A stretch of DNA of 64,000 nt from Variovorax dokdonensis (lineage in GTDB: Bacteria > Pseudomonadota > Gammaproteobacteria > Burkholderiales > Burkholderiaceae_C): NCBI RefSeq assembly GCF_030316895.1, contig NZ_JASZYV010000003.1, forward strand, positions 248,001 to 312,000, in the 5' to 3' direction. The translations under genes and the position numbers were made by a program. Position 1 is the stretch's first letter; each line of letters starts with the position of its first letter. Below the pieces are notes generated by a model that did no database searches, had not been told where the DNA came from, and saw only the letters and a program-made list of their open reading frames with translations. Below, piece by piece: positions 23,797 through 33,415 of the stretch.

Positions 23797-25065
23797 TCAA
23801 GCAGCGTTCTGATCGAGATCGAACGCTTTGTGCAATGCGCGCACGGCCAGTTCCATGTACTTCTCGTCGATCACGACGGAGGTCTTGATTTCGCTGGTGG
23901 AGATCATCTGGATGTTGATGCCCTCTTCGCTCAGCACGCGGAACATCTTGCTGGCCACGCCCACGTGGCTGCGCATGCCGATGCCGACGATGCTCACCTT
24001 GCAGATCTTGGCGTCGCCCTCGACGGTCGATGCACCAAGCTCGGGCAGCACCTTGCCATTGAGAAGGTCGATGGTCTTGTTGTAGTCGTTGCGGTGCACC
24101 GTGAACGAGAAGTCGGTCATGCCGTTCTTGCTCAGGTTCTGGATGATGACGTCGACCTCGATGTTGGCGTCGGCCACGGCGCCGAGGATCTGGTAGGCGA
24201 TACCGGGCTTGTCAGGCACGCCCAGCACCGAAATCTTGGCTTCGTCGCGATTGAATGCGATGCCCGAAACGACGGCTTGTTCCATGTTCTCGTCTTCCTC
24301 GAAAGTGATCAGGGTGCCGGAGGAGGCTTCTTCCTGAATGTCGATGTCCCACGGCGTGAAGCTGGACAGCACGCGCAATGGCACCTTGTACTTGCCGGCA
24401 AATTCCACCGAGCGGATCTGCAGCACCTTGGAGCCCAGGCTGGCCATCTCCAGCATTTCCTCGAAGCTCACGGTCTTCAGGCGCCGGGCGTCGGGCTCGA
24501 CGCGGGGGTCGGTGGTGTAGACGCCGTCAACGTCCGTGTAGATCAGGCATTCGGCCGCCTTGAGCGCCGCGGCCACGGCCACGGCGGAGGTGTCGCTGCC
24601 GCCACGGCCCAGCGTGGTGATGTTGCCGGCGTCGTCGACACCCTGGAAGCCGGTGATAACCACCACCTTGCCGGCGTCGAGATCGGCGCGCACGCGCTTG
24701 TCGTCGATGTGTTCGATGCGCGCCTTGGTGTAGCTGCTGTCGGTCAGCACCTGGACCTGCCAGCCCGCGTAACTGACAGCCTCGACGCCTTCGGCCTGCA
24801 GCGCGAGCGCCAGCAATGCCGACGAAGCCTGCTCGCCCGTGGCGGCCAGCATGTCGAGTTCGCGGCCATAGGCGGCACTGGCCTGTGAAGGCGCGAGTTC
24901 CTTGGCCAGGCCGAGCAGGCGGTTGGTCTCGCCGCTCATGGCGCTGGGCACGACGACCATCTGGTGGCCGGCACGCACCCACTTGGCCACGCGCTTGGCC
25001 ACGTTGCGGATGCGCTCAGTCGAGCCCATCGACGTACCGCCGTATTTGTGAACGATCAAAGCCAT
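23797..25065 (-). CDS. lysC: Aspartate kinase
   Basis: The 422-residue protein phosphorylates L-aspartate, the first step to lysine, threonine, methionine and diaminopimelate. The kinase domain opens with IVHKYGGTSMGSTERI and has the GRGGSDTSAVAVAAAL segment (about 150-165) that binds ATP and aspartate. Two C-terminal ACT domains follow (KISVLGVPDKPGIAYQILGAV and ICKVSIVGIGMRSHVGVAS), which bind the feedback inhibitors. Length and layout match the single, monofunctional enzyme of Burkholderiales. tRNA-Ser follows 24 bases downstream in the same direction. Confidence 0.96.
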   Translation of the reverse strand: MALIVHKYGGTSMGSTERIRNVAKRVAKWVRAGHQMVVVPSAMSGETNRLLGLAKELAPSQASAAYGRELDMLAATGEQASSALLALALQAEGVEAVSYAGWQVQVLTDSSYTKARIEHIDDKRVRADLDAGKVVVITGFQGVDDAGNITTLGRGGSDTSAVAVAAALKAAECLIYTDVDGVYTTDPRVEPDARRLKTVSFEEMLEMASLGSKVLQIRSVEFAGKYKVPLRVLSSFTPWDIDIQEEASSGTLITFEEDENMEQAVVSGIAFNRDEAKISVLGVPDKPGIAYQILGAVADANIEVDVIIQNLSKNGMTDFSFTVHRNDYNKTIDLLNGKVLPELGASTVEGDAKICKVSIVGIGMRSHVGVASKMFRVLSEEGINIQMISTSEIKTSVVIDEKYMELAVRALHKAFDLDQNAA

Positions 25066-25187
25066 GGGTAATGTCTAGAAGTGAAATGCCGCCGCGGCTC
25101 GATGACATGGCCCGACATTCAGTGGAAACTGACGTCGGGCAAGTCCGTCGATCGCCAATGGAGGCGCCCGGATGCCCAGCGAGGGCC

Positions 25188-26186
25188 TCAGCGCGATCCC
25201 TCGGGCGGCAAGGGCGCAGTATTGTACCAATCGAGCACATCGCCTTCGCGGCGAATAAAACCGCCCCCCACCTTCAGATGCAGCCGGTGGCCACGTGTCC
25301 GGCAGGCCTGAACTTGATCGAGCAGTGCTTCGAGCTGCGCGGCACTGGGTAGGCACCGGTGAGCGGACTGGAGCCAGTGGCGCAACGCGTTGGCCTGCCG
25401 ATCGCGCGACAAATGCTGCAGCGCCGCGATGGCCGGGGGAGCGCCGATGGTCCGCAGGTCCTGCTCTGCCAACTCGGCCAGCAGCGACTGCGCCTGCGCC
25501 GCATGACGCGCCGAACGCGCAAAGGTTGCCCGGAACTGCGGGAAGGCCTGCTGTAACGCAGGCAGCAGCCGCATGCGGATGCGGTTGCGCGTGAAACGCT
25601 CGTCCTCATTGCTTGGATCTTCGATCCACGTCTCGTCCTGTGCCAACAACCATTCCCGCAGTTGAGATCCGGGTAGGTCGAGCAACGGGCGGTGCACTGT
25701 CAGGTCACCCCAACGAGCCTGCGAAGGCATGGCCGACAACCCGCCGAGGCCGGCGCCACGGGACAAGGCCAGCAGCAACGTTTCTGCCTGATCGTCCGCG
25801 TGATGCGCCAACGCAAGGTCGGTCACGCCGTCGGATTGGCGAGCCATGTCGACCAGCGCCTTGCGGCGAGCCTGCCGGGCTGCGTCTTCCGGGCTTTCGC
25901 CGCGCGCATGTGCCGCATCGACGCGCCGTACGGCCAGCGGCACGCCCCAGCGCTCGCAGGCGCTGCGACACTGGGCCTCGAAGTCGTCGCCTGCAGCCTG
26001 CAGTCCGTGGTGGACGTGCAGCGCCCTCACCTGCCCCGGCCAACGGCGCGCGCAGGCCAGCAGGAGGGCACTGGAATCCGCACCGCCACTGAACGCCACG
26101 GCCAGGGGCAGGCGCGGCTCGAAGGCGGCAACGGCCTGAGCCACCGAAGGGGCTTCTTCGCTCGCGCATTGCGTCGGCGTGTTCAT
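25188..26186 (-). CDS. tilS: tRNA(Ile) lysidine synthetase
   Basis: The 332-residue protein has the N-type ATP-pyrophosphatase motif VAFSGGADSSALLLA (about 30-44), then LHVHHGLQ and LALAHHADDQAETLLLALSRG, which are diagnostic for TilS. It converts C34 of the CAU-anticodon tRNA-Ile to lysidine, so that it reads AUA. The N-terminal domain and the following helical domain are present; the C-terminal region is short, as in many Betaproteobacteria. It lies 122 bases upstream of lysC in the same direction. Confidence 0.94.
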   Translation of the reverse strand: MNTPTQCASEEAPSVAQAVAAFEPRLPLAVAFSGGADSSALLLACARRWPGQVRALHVHHGLQAAGDDFEAQCRSACERWGVPLAVRRVDAAHARGESPEDAARQARRKALVDMARQSDGVTDLALAHHADDQAETLLLALSRGAGLGGLSAMPSQARWGDLTVHRPLLDLPGSQLREWLLAQDETWIEDPSNEDERFTRNRIRMRLLPALQQAFPQFRATFARSARHAAQAQSLLAELAEQDLRTIGAPPAIAALQHLSRDRQANALRHWLQSAHRCLPSAAQLEALLDQVQACRTRGHRLHLKVGGGFIRREGDVLDWYNTAPLPPEGSR

Positions 26187-26317
26187 GGGGGCATTCTCTG
26201 GGCGACGGTCGTTTGGCGGATTTTGCGTCCTCAAGCGGTATTGCCATTGCAATGGCCGACTCGCCCCTCAACTGCCAAGCTGCGCGGCGCATGTGTCGCC
26301 GCCAAGGAGATCCATCG

Positions 26318-26614
26318 ATGTGGAAGCTGGGGACACTCTGGTTCGGCCTGCGCAAGGAATTGGCGCTGGCGTGGGCGATGCTGCGCGATCCGTCGACCCC
26401 CGTCGCCTCTCGATTGGCGATTCTTGCGGCGGTGGCCTACGTGCTGAGTCCGATCGACCTGGTGTCGGACCTGATTCCGATACTGGGATGGATCGACGAC
26501 GGCGTGGTGGCGGTCCTGCTGCTGCGCCTGGCGGCCCGGTGGATGCCGGGCGACCTCTACCAAGCGCTCAAGTCACGCGTGGAGCGAAACCCGCCCAGGC
26601 GCGACGCGCGCTGA
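26318..26614 (+). CDS. DUF1232/YkvA-family small membrane protein
   Basis: The 98-residue protein contains AYVLSPIDLVSDLIPILGWIDDGVVAVLLLRLA, the DUF1232 signature of an acidic, conserved loop inside a hydrophobic segment. An AAGGAGAT ribosome binding site 7 bases before ATG 26318 fixes the start. It is on the opposite strand from its neighbours, between tilS and accA. Function is unknown for the family. Confidence 0.85.
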   Translation: MWKLGTLWFGLRKELALAWAMLRDPSTPVASRLAILAAVAYVLSPIDLVSDLIPILGWIDDGVVAVLLLRLAARWMPGDLYQALKSRVERNPPRRDAR

Positions 26615-26635
26615 GGCCGCATGCGCCAACTCCGT

Positions 26636-27613
26636 TCAGCGGCTTTCAGCCCGCGTGTCGGAGTATCGGCCGTAGCTTTGCAAGCGCTCGTAACGGCGAT
26701 CGAGGAGCTCGCGGGGCTTGAGGTCGGCGATCTGCCTGTACGCGTCGCCAAGTGCCCGTTTGAGAAAAGCAGCCATCTGGCGATGGTCCCGGTGGGCACC
26801 GCCGACCGGTTCGCTGACGATCTTGTCGATCAAACCCAGCGCCTTGAGGCGATGCGCCGTGATGCCCAGCGCATCGGCCGCTTCCTGGGCCTTTTCGCCA
26901 GTCTTCCAGAGGATGGACGCGCAGCCTTCTGGGCTGATGACCGAATACACCGAATACTGGAGCATCAGCACCTGGTCGCCCACCGAGATGGCCAGAGCGC
27001 CGCCGGAGCCGCCCTCGCCGATGATGGTGACGATGACGGGCACTTCGAGCTGAGCCATCTCGAAGATGTTGCGGCCAATCGCCTCGGACTGGCCCCGTTC
27101 CTCGGCATCGATACCGGGATAGGCGCCGGGCGTGTCGACAAAGGTGAAGACAGGCAGCTTGAATTTCTCGGCCGTCTTCATCAGGCGCAGCGCCTTGCGG
27201 TAGCCCTCGGGCTTGCTCATGCCGAAGTTGCGCGCGGTGCGCTCCTTCGTGTCGCGGCCCTTCTGGTGCCCGAGCACCATGCAAGGCATGCCGTTGAAGC
27301 GCGCCAGACCGCCCACGATGGAGAGGTCGTCGGAGAAATGGCGATCGCCGTGAAGCTCGACGAAATCCGTGAAGATCTCGTTGACGTAATCCAGCGTGTA
27401 CGGCCGCTCCGGATGCCTTGCGATCTTGGTGATGCGCCAGGGCGTCAGGTCACCATAGATGTCTTTGGTCAGCTGAAGGCTCTTCTTGCTGAGCTGGTCG
27501 ATCTCTTCAGAGATGTCGACTGCAGACTCGCTCTGCACGTATCGCAGCTCCTCGATCTTGGACTCGAGTTCCGCGATGGGCTGCTCAAAGTCGAGGAAGG
27601 TTCGTTTTGCCAA
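26636..27613 (-). CDS. accA: Acetyl-CoA carboxylase carboxyltransferase subunit alpha
   Basis: The 325-residue protein is the alpha half of the carboxyltransferase that moves CO2 from carboxybiotin to acetyl-CoA, starting fatty-acid synthesis. The N-terminal [22 protein letters not shown] and the catalytic-core segments [21 protein letters not shown] and [15 protein letters not shown] are typical. The start is a TTG at 27613, supported by GGAG seven bases upstream and by the family N-terminus; no ATG fits. The next gene upstream (AlkA-like) ends 39 bases away in the same direction. Confidence 0.95.
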   Translation of the reverse strand: MAKRTFLDFEQPIAELESKIEELRYVQSESAVDISEEIDQLSKKSLQLTKDIYGDLTPWRITKIARHPERPYTLDYVNEIFTDFVELHGDRHFSDDLSIVGGLARFNGMPCMVLGHQKGRDTKERTARNFGMSKPEGYRKALRLMKTAEKFKLPVFTFVDTPGAYPGIDAEERGQSEAIGRNIFEMAQLEVPVIVTIIGEGGSGGALAISVGDQVLMLQYSVYSVISPEGCASILWKTGEKAQEAADALGITAHRLKALGLIDKIVSEPVGGAHRDHRQMAAFLKRALGDAYRQIADLKPRELLDRRYERLQSYGRYSDTRAESR

Positions 27614-27652
27614 CGTCTTCTCCAGTAATTCCTGCTCGTTGAAGCTCGGGGC

Positions 27653-28309
27653 TCAGTAGGCCACCGGCACGGGTTCGAGCGACCGCCAAATATACCAAGT
27701 TGCCACGCTGCAATAGGGGCTCCAGGCGGCGGCCACTTCGCGGGCGTCGCTTCGACTGACCGACTCGCCCGAAAAATAGTTGTGGCTGATGCCGGCGATG
27801 AGACCGGCATCATCCAGCGGCAAAACGTTCGGCCGCAACAGATGGAACATGAGGAACATCTCGGCCGTCCAGCGACCGATGCCGCGGATGGCGACCAGTT
27901 CGGTGATGATGTCCTCATCATCCATGTTCTTCCAGGCTTCCACGTGAACTGCGCCGTTGGCGAAGTGCAGGGCCAGGTCGACCAGGTATTCAACCTTGCG
28001 CGCGGACAGTCCGGCGGCACGCATGTCGTCCACCTTCAGCTTGAGCACCGTCGCCGGCGTCATGCGGCGCGGCAGCTTCGCGAAACGGTCCCAGACGGAC
28101 TGTGCCGCCTTGACCGAGATCTGCTGACCCACGATGCTGCGCGCCAAGGTCGTGAAGGCGTCGCCCCGCGACTCCAGGCAGGCGTCGCCGAACTGGGGAA
28201 TCAGCCGGCGCATGACCCGATCCTTCTTCGCCAGGTGCTTGCAGGCGTCTTCCCAATAGTCGGGCGTGAAGACCTGGACGGGCACGCTGCTCTTCGTGGT
28301 CGTGGCCAT
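27653..28309 (-). CDS. alkA: DNA-3-methyladenine glycosylase, HhH-GPD family
   Basis: The 218-residue protein has the helix-hairpin-helix GPD fold: SRGDAFTTLARSIVGQQIS, then the hairpin LVAIRGIGRWTAEMF and the catalytic Asp in PLDDAG. It removes alkylated purines (3-methyladenine and related) in base-excision repair. It is shorter than E. coli AlkA (282 residues) because it lacks the N-terminal domain, so it belongs to the compact type. AGGAG is placed before ATG 28309. It sits between cysS and accA, 20 bases after cysS. Confidence 0.88.
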   Translation of the reverse strand: MATTTKSSVPVQVFTPDYWEDACKHLAKKDRVMRRLIPQFGDACLESRGDAFTTLARSIVGQQISVKAAQSVWDRFAKLPRRMTPATVLKLKVDDMRAAGLSARKVEYLVDLALHFANGAVHVEAWKNMDDEDIITELVAIRGIGRWTAEMFLMFHLLRPNVLPLDDAGLIAGISHNYFSGESVSRSDAREVAAAWSPYCSVATWYIWRSLEPVPVAY

Positions 28310-28329
28310 CGTCTCGTTCTCCTGGCGGC

Positions 28330-29721
28330 TCACTGGGCTGCAGCCCAGGTGGTGCCAGTAGCCGAGTCCTTGAGCACGATGCCTTGCTCCAGCAATTCGG
28401 CGCGGATGCGGTCGGCTTCGGCAAAGTTCTTTTCGGCCTTGGCCTGCGCACGGGCCGCAATGCGGGCCTGGATCTCGTCTTCGGCAAGCGCCGCGCCAGC
28501 GCGCAGGAATGCGTCGGGATCGTCCTGCAGCAGTCCCAGGCATGCGCCCAGCGCGCGCAGCGTGCCGCAAAGGCGCGCGGCTTCTTCGTCGGTCGGCGCA
28601 CGATTGATGTCGGCAGCCAGTTCGAACAGCACGGCCACCGCTTCGGGCGTACCGAAGTCCTCGTCCATGGCGGCCTTGAACTTCGCAGCCGGGCCAGTGC
28701 TCCAGTCCAAGGCGACGGCGGGCGCCTTGGGGCAGCGCTGCAGCGCCGTATACAAGCGCTTGAGTGCAGCGCGCGCATCCTGCAGGTGGGCATCGCTGTA
28801 GTTCAGCGGGCTGCGATAGTGGGCGCGCAGGACGAAGAACCGGACCGTCTCCGCGTCGAAGACCTTGAGCACATCGCGGATCAGGAAGAAGTTGCCCAGG
28901 CTCTTGGACATCTTCTCGTTGTCGATGTTGATGAAGCCGTTGTGCATCCAGATGCTGGCCAGCGGCTTGCCTGTCGCACCTTCGCTCTGCGCGATCTCGT
29001 TCTCGTGGTGCGGGAACTGCAGGTCGGCGCCACCGCCGTGGATGTCGATGCTCTCGCCGAGCAGATCGCAGGCCATGGCCGAGCACTCGATGTGCCAGCC
29101 CGGCCGCCCCATGCCGAAGTCGCTGGGCCACTTGGCCTCGGCGGGCTCGTCGGCCTTGGCGCTCTTCCAGAGCACGGGATCGAGCGGATCGTCCTTGCCT
29201 TCGAGCACGGCCACACGTTCACCGGCGTGCAACTCGTCGAGCGACTTGCCCGACAGCTTGCCGTAGCCCGGAAACTTGCGCACGGCATAGTTCACGTCGC
29301 CATTGGCGGCGCGATAGGCCAGGCCCTTGCGCTCGAGCGTGGAGATCATCGACAGCATCTGCGGCACGTAGTCGGTGGCGCGGGGCTCATGCGTCGGTCG
29401 CTCGATGCCCAGCGCGTCGGCATCCTCATGCAAGGCATCGATCATGCGATCGGTCAGGCTGCGCAAGGTCTCACCGTTCTCGACCGCGCGACGGATGATC
29501 TTGTCATCGATGTCGGTCACGTTGCGCACGTAGTTGACCTTGTAGCCGGCACACTTGAGCCAGCGCTGGACCGCATCGAAGGCGATCATGGAACGGGCAT
29601 GGCCGAGGTGGCAGAAGTCGTACACGGTCATGCCGCATACGTACATGCGAACCTCGCCAGGACGCAGCGGTGAAAAATCCTCCAGCTCACGCGTGAGCGT
29701 GTTGTAGATACGCAGACTCAT
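28330..29721 (-). CDS. cysS: Cysteinyl-tRNA synthetase
   Basis: The 463-residue class Ia synthetase charges tRNA-Cys. It starts [16 protein letters not shown]; the HIGH motif reads [12 protein letters not shown], and KMSKS appears as EKMSKSLGN. Zinc ligands are in [20 protein letters not shown] and the FPHHENE stretch. Length and motif spacing are normal. ATG 29721 has frame-consistent residues upstream that do not belong to the family. Confidence 0.97.
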   Translation of the reverse strand: MSLRIYNTLTRELEDFSPLRPGEVRMYVCGMTVYDFCHLGHARSMIAFDAVQRWLKCAGYKVNYVRNVTDIDDKIIRRAVENGETLRSLTDRMIDALHEDADALGIERPTHEPRATDYVPQMLSMISTLERKGLAYRAANGDVNYAVRKFPGYGKLSGKSLDELHAGERVAVLEGKDDPLDPVLWKSAKADEPAEAKWPSDFGMGRPGWHIECSAMACDLLGESIDIHGGGADLQFPHHENEIAQSEGATGKPLASIWMHNGFINIDNEKMSKSLGNFFLIRDVLKVFDAETVRFFVLRAHYRSPLNYSDAHLQDARAALKRLYTALQRCPKAPAVALDWSTGPAAKFKAAMDEDFGTPEAVAVLFELAADINRAPTDEEAARLCGTLRALGACLGLLQDDPDAFLRAGAALAEDEIQARIAARAQAKAEKNFAEADRIRAELLEQGIVLKDSATGTTWAAAQ

Positions 29722-29889
29722 GGGGTAGCGGCAGACGCCGATTCTTGATGCCCGAAGAGAAGGGATTTCGCTGCGGGACAAGCGACGCTTTATTTCAGGA
29801 AAGTCAGGCCCTGGCAAGTGGGCCTTTCGAGGGCAGTTGCAGTGCAGGTACAAGGGCGCCTTCGCGAGCTTGCGCGCCGGGCCCTCGGC

Positions 29890-29895
29890 TACAAT
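29890..29895 (+). promoter_or_regulatory. Possible -10 element upstream of the TPR gene
   Basis: TACAAT, five of six to consensus, lies about 55 bases before the ATG at 29950 in the divergent region between cysS and the TPR gene. No convincing -35 box is found at 16-18 bases (TTGCGC at 29870 is only 14 bases away), so this is tentative. Confidence 0.3.
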
Positions 29896-29949
29896 GGGTC
29901 CGCGAGTATAAACGGCCCCGGCCGTGTGCCCTCCCATCACCGAGGCTTC

Positions 29950-30573
29950 ATGCAGCAGGTCGATCTTCCCCGCATCCGCCCCAACCATTTTCTTTGCGCA
30001 GCCGTCTTTGGCGCCCTGCTTTTCGCAGGCCTTGGCAGCGCCCGCGCCGACCAGTACGACGACGTCACAGCGCTGTTGCGCCAGGGCCAGGCCGACCAGG
30101 CGCTGATGAAGGCCGAGGCCAATCTGGCCAGCAATCCGCGCGATCCGCAGATGCGCTTTCTGCGCGGTGTGATCCTGACCGACCAAGGCAGGAAGCAAGA
30201 GGCGATCGACGCGTTCACCGAGCTGACGCGCGAGTACCCCGAGTTGCCAGAGCCCTATAACAATCTGGCTGCGCTCTATGCGTCGCAGAGCCAGTTCGAC
30301 AAGGCGCGCGAAGCGCTCGAGGCGGCGCTCAAGGCCAATCCGAACTACGCCACTGCGCGCGAAAATCTGGGCGACATCTATGTGCGCCTTGCCGCCGAGT
30401 CGTATACGCGTGCGCAGCAGCTGGACAAGGCCAACGCCACTGTCGCGCCGAAGCTCGCGTTGCTGCGTCAGGTCTTCCTGCCCGCCGGCGCGGCGGCACC
30501 GTCGACGGCCGAGGACAAGACCTCTGCCACAGTCAATCCCAAGAAGTCGGGCGCCAAGGCGCCCAAACGCTGA
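29950..30573 (+). CDS. Exported tetratricopeptide-repeat protein
   Basis: The 207-residue protein has a signal peptide ([22 protein letters not shown]) and at least two TPR units: [30 protein letters not shown] and [29 protein letters not shown], plus a third at [17 protein letters not shown] lysine-rich C-terminus ([10 protein letters not shown]) follows. TPR proteins of this kind act as periplasmic scaffolds. It is next to two cyclophilin genes, which suggests a role in extracytoplasmic folding, but this is inference. A ribosome binding site is not obvious. Confidence 0.75.
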   Translation: MQQVDLPRIRPNHFLCAAVFGALLFAGLGSARADQYDDVTALLRQGQADQALMKAEANLASNPRDPQMRFLRGVILTDQGRKQEAIDAFTELTREYPELPEPYNNLAALYASQSQFDKAREALEAALKANPNYATARENLGDIYVRLAAESYTRAQQLDKANATVAPKLALLRQVFLPAGAAAPSTAEDKTSATVNPKKSGAKAPKR

Positions 30574-30620
30574 TCCCGCTGCCTCGTCAGGCAGCAGGCG
30601 CATCGGCCACGCTTCACCTT

Positions 30621-31241
30621 TTGAAAGCACTTCCCTTGACCACTTTGCATCTCACGCGACGCCTCGCACTTGGCATGGCTTTCGGCCTCTTCGTCACAGC
30701 CGGCGCATATGCTCAGACAGGCGCATCCTCCGCTGCCAATGCAAGCCCCAAAGTCAAGCTCGCGACGACAGCAGGCGACATCGTCCTGCAGTTGGACGCC
30801 GCCAAGGCGCCCAAGACCGTCGCGAACTTCCTGCAGTACGTCAAAGACAAGCACTACGACGGCACCATCTTTCACCGCGTGATCGATGGCTTCATGATCC
30901 AGGGCGGAGGCTACACGGCCGACCTGTCGCAAAAGCCCACCCGTGCGCCGATACCGCTGGAAGCCGACAATGGCCTGAAGAACGACACCTACACCGTCGC
31001 GATGGCTCGAACCGGCAATCCCAACTCCGCCACGTCGCAGTTCTTCATCAACGTGAAGAACAACGACATGCTGAATGCGCCCAAGCCAGACGGCTATGGC
31101 TATGCCGTGTTCGGCAAGGTGGTGTCGGGGCAGGCCGTGGTCGACAAGATCCGGGCCGTGGCCACCGGCTCCAAGGGCGGCATGCAGGACGTGCCCCGTG
31201 AGCCCGTGGTCATCACCACCGCCACGGTCGTGGCGCCCTGA
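30621..31241 (+). CDS. ppiA: Periplasmic peptidylprolyl isomerase (cyclophilin A type)
   Basis: The exported cyclophilin has 206 residues if read from TTG 30621, or 201 from the TTG at 30636; the signal sequence ([19 protein letters not shown]) ends in an A-x-A site before QTGASS. The cyclophilin fold is intact: [25 protein letters not shown] and [15 protein letters not shown] include the catalytic Arg. It assists folding of envelope proteins. The cytosolic cyclophilin gene follows after 37 bases. Both possible starts are TTG and no good SD is present, so the exact N-terminus is uncertain. Confidence 0.9.
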   Translation: MKALPLTTLHLTRRLALGMAFGLFVTAGAYAQTGASSAANASPKVKLATTAGDIVLQLDAAKAPKTVANFLQYVKDKHYDGTIFHRVIDGFMIQGGGYTADLSQKPTRAPIPLEADNGLKNDTYTVAMARTGNPNSATSQFFINVKNNDMLNAPKPDGYGYAVFGKVVSGQAVVDKIRAVATGSKGGMQDVPREPVVITTATVVAP

Positions 31242-31278
31242 CCCACGTTCCCATCTCTTCCAAAAACAGGAGTCCCTT

Positions 31279-31791
31279 ATGAGCAATCCCCAAGTCGAAC
31301 TGCACATCCGCAACCAAGGCGTCGTCGTCCTCGAACTCGATGCCGCCAAGGCGCCCAAGACCGTTGCCAACTTCATCGACTACGTCAAGAAGGGCCAGTA
31401 CGACGGCACCGTCTTCCACCGTGTCATTCCCGGCTTCATGGTTCAGGGCGGCGGCTTCGAACCCGGCATGAAGCAAAAGGCCACGGGCGCTCAAATCGAG
31501 AATGAAGCGAACAACGGCCTGAAGAACGACAAGTACACGATCGCCATGGCGCGTACCAGTGCACCCCACTCCGCCAGCGCACAGTTCTTCATCAACGCGG
31601 CGAACAATGACTTCCTCAACCACACTGCCCCGACGGCGCAGGGCTGGGGCTACGCCGTCTTCGGCAAGGTCAGCTCGGGCACCGACGTGGTCGACAAGAT
31701 CGAACGCGTCAAGACCGGCCGCAGCGGCTTCCATGACGACGTGCCGCTGGAAGACGTGGTGATCGACAAGGCTGTCGTCATTGCTGAATAA
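31279..31791 (+). CDS. ppiB: Cytosolic peptidylprolyl isomerase (cyclophilin B type)
   Basis: The 170-residue protein starts [17 protein letters not shown] with no signal peptide. The cyclophilin core is complete: [16 protein letters not shown] (catalytic Arg), [18 protein letters not shown] and [15 protein letters not shown]. It catalyses prolyl cis-trans isomerisation on cytosolic proteins. AGGAG lies 8 bases before ATG 31279. It shares about half its residues with the exported cyclophilin immediately upstream, which indicates tandem duplication followed by divergence. Confidence 0.95.
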   Translation: MSNPQVELHIRNQGVVVLELDAAKAPKTVANFIDYVKKGQYDGTVFHRVIPGFMVQGGGFEPGMKQKATGAQIENEANNGLKNDKYTIAMARTSAPHSASAQFFINAANNDFLNHTAPTAQGWGYAVFGKVSSGTDVVDKIERVKTGRSGFHDDVPLEDVVIDKAVVIAE

Positions 31792-31821
31792 GGCTCGGAC
31801 TGACTTGGTCTCGCGTCCAGC

Positions 31822-32589
31822 ATGAGCATCTCGCCAGTCGCCGAACTGCAGGCGCCGCCCGAATGGCGCATGGTCGACCTGATCTCGGACTTGCATCTGC
31901 AGCCCGAGCATCCGGCCACGGTCGAGGCGTGGCGCGGCTACCTGCAGACGACGCCGGCCGACGCGATCTTCATCCTGGGCGATCTGTTCGAGGCCTGGGT
32001 GGGCGACGATGCCGCCGAAGCCGATGGTTTCGAAGCGCAGTGCGGCCGATGGCTGCGCGAAGCCTCGGAAAAGCGCAGCCTGTATTTCATGCACGGCAAT
32101 CGCGACTTCCTGGTTGGCGAGCGCTTTGCCGCCCAGGCCGGTTTCACGCTCCTGCAGGATCCCACCGTGCTCGTGTTCATGGGCGAGCGCTGGCTGCTCA
32201 GCCACGGCGACGCGCTGTGCCTCGACGACGTGCAGTACCAGAAGTTTCGCCAGCAGGTTCGCAATCCGCAATGGCAGCAGGCAGTTCTCGCACAGCCTTT
32301 GGACAAGCGCCGGCAGATGGCCCATGCCGCCCGCGCCCAGAGCGAGGCCCACCAGCAGAGCCCGGACATGGTCTGGGCCGATGTCGACACTGCCGCGGCC
32401 CAGCACTGGCTGCGTGAAGCCCAAGCGTCCGTGCTCGTCCACGGCCACACGCACCGGCCTGCCGAGCACGATCTGGGCGACGGCATGAAGCGGATCGTCC
32501 TGAGCGACTGGGACGCCGAGGCTGCGCACCCGCGCGCACAGGTGATGTGCCTGACCTCGGCCGGGTTGCGGCGCGTGGACCTGCGCTGA
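31822..32589 (+). CDS. lpxH: UDP-2,3-diacylglucosamine diphosphatase
   Basis: The 255-residue protein is the lipid A enzyme that makes lipid X from UDP-2,3-diacylglucosamine. The two-metal calcineurin-like site is complete: SDLHL, LGDLFEAWVGDD, GNRDF, LSHGD and HGHTHRP. It is peripheral at the inner membrane. It follows ppiB by 30 bases on the same strand, a pairing seen in many Betaproteobacteria. No unusual residues are noted. Confidence 0.95.
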   Translation: MSISPVAELQAPPEWRMVDLISDLHLQPEHPATVEAWRGYLQTTPADAIFILGDLFEAWVGDDAAEADGFEAQCGRWLREASEKRSLYFMHGNRDFLVGERFAAQAGFTLLQDPTVLVFMGERWLLSHGDALCLDDVQYQKFRQQVRNPQWQQAVLAQPLDKRRQMAHAARAQSEAHQQSPDMVWADVDTAAAQHWLREAQASVLVHGHTHRPAEHDLGDGMKRIVLSDWDAEAAHPRAQVMCLTSAGLRRVDLR

Positions 32590-32620
32590 CGAGCTTCGTG
32601 CCGCGGCAATCGCCCATTCC

Positions 32621-33412
32621 ATGCTGAAGCGCTGGCTGCGCAGCCTCCGGCCGGCGCCGGTCATTCCCGATGCGGCCTGGCAGGCCGTGCTCGCACGCTA
32701 CCCTTTTCTCTCCGAGCGCCCTGCTTCCGATGTCGAACGGCTGCGTCAGTTGTCCGCGCAGTTCCTGCGCGACAAGCGCTTTCACGGTGCTCAAGGCTTC
32801 GTGATCACCGACGAAGTGGCACTCGCCGTCGCAACGCAAGCCGTGCTGCCCGTGCTCCACCTGCCCGGCGACCTGGACTGGTACGACGATTTCGTCGGCG
32901 TGGTCGTGCACAAGTCGGAGGTGGTCGCGCCACGGCAGGTGATGGACGAAGCCGGCGTGGTCCACGAATACGACGAGGTGGTGGCCGGCGAAGCGATGCA
33001 ACACGGGCCCGTCATGCTCAGCTGGCAGGACGTGCTGGCCAGCAGCGTCACGCAGAGCGATGGCTACAACGTGGTGATCCACGAGTTCGCCCACAAGATC
33101 GACATGCGCGACGGGCTGGCGGATGGTTGCCCGCCCCTGCCCGCAGGCTTCGGCGGCACGCGCGGCAGCCGAGCTGCCAAGGCCCATTGGAACGAAACCC
33201 TGTCGGCCGCGTACACCGCATTCAGGGAAAAGACCATCATGGCCGAGCGCTTTGGCGCTGAGGCGCCGTGGCTGGACGACTACGCCGCGGAGTCGACGAC
33301 CGAATTTTTTGCCGTCGCCTGCGAAGCGTACTTCGTCAACCGGGCTCGCTTTGGCGAGGAATTCCCCACCCTGCTCGAACTGTTCGACCAGTTCTTTCTG
33401 GGCGGGGGCTGA
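32621..33412 (+). CDS. mtfA: MtfA-family zinc metallopeptidase (M90)
   Basis: The 263-residue protein has the zinc motif IHEFAHKID (HExxH around residue 154), the distal acidic ligand region in AAESTTEFFAVACEAYF and a conserved N-terminus (YPFLSERPASDVERLRQL). MtfA in E. coli binds and inactivates the Mlc repressor and has aminopeptidase activity. It begins 31 bases after lpxH and ends 3 bases from the convergent DUF349 gene. Whether a glucose-regulation role exists in this organism is unknown. Confidence 0.9.
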   Translation: MLKRWLRSLRPAPVIPDAAWQAVLARYPFLSERPASDVERLRQLSAQFLRDKRFHGAQGFVITDEVALAVATQAVLPVLHLPGDLDWYDDFVGVVVHKSEVVAPRQVMDEAGVVHEYDEVVAGEAMQHGPVMLSWQDVLASSVTQSDGYNVVIHEFAHKIDMRDGLADGCPPLPAGFGGTRGSRAAKAHWNETLSAAYTAFREKTIMAERFGAEAPWLDDYAAESTTEFFAVACEAYFVNRARFGEEFPTLLELFDQFFLGGG

Positions 33413-33415
33413 CGC

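Noticed and set aside
31213..32664. Minus-strand frame of 483 codons opposite ppiB and lpxH
   Set aside because: Both + strand genes have complete catalytic motifs; this frame has none.
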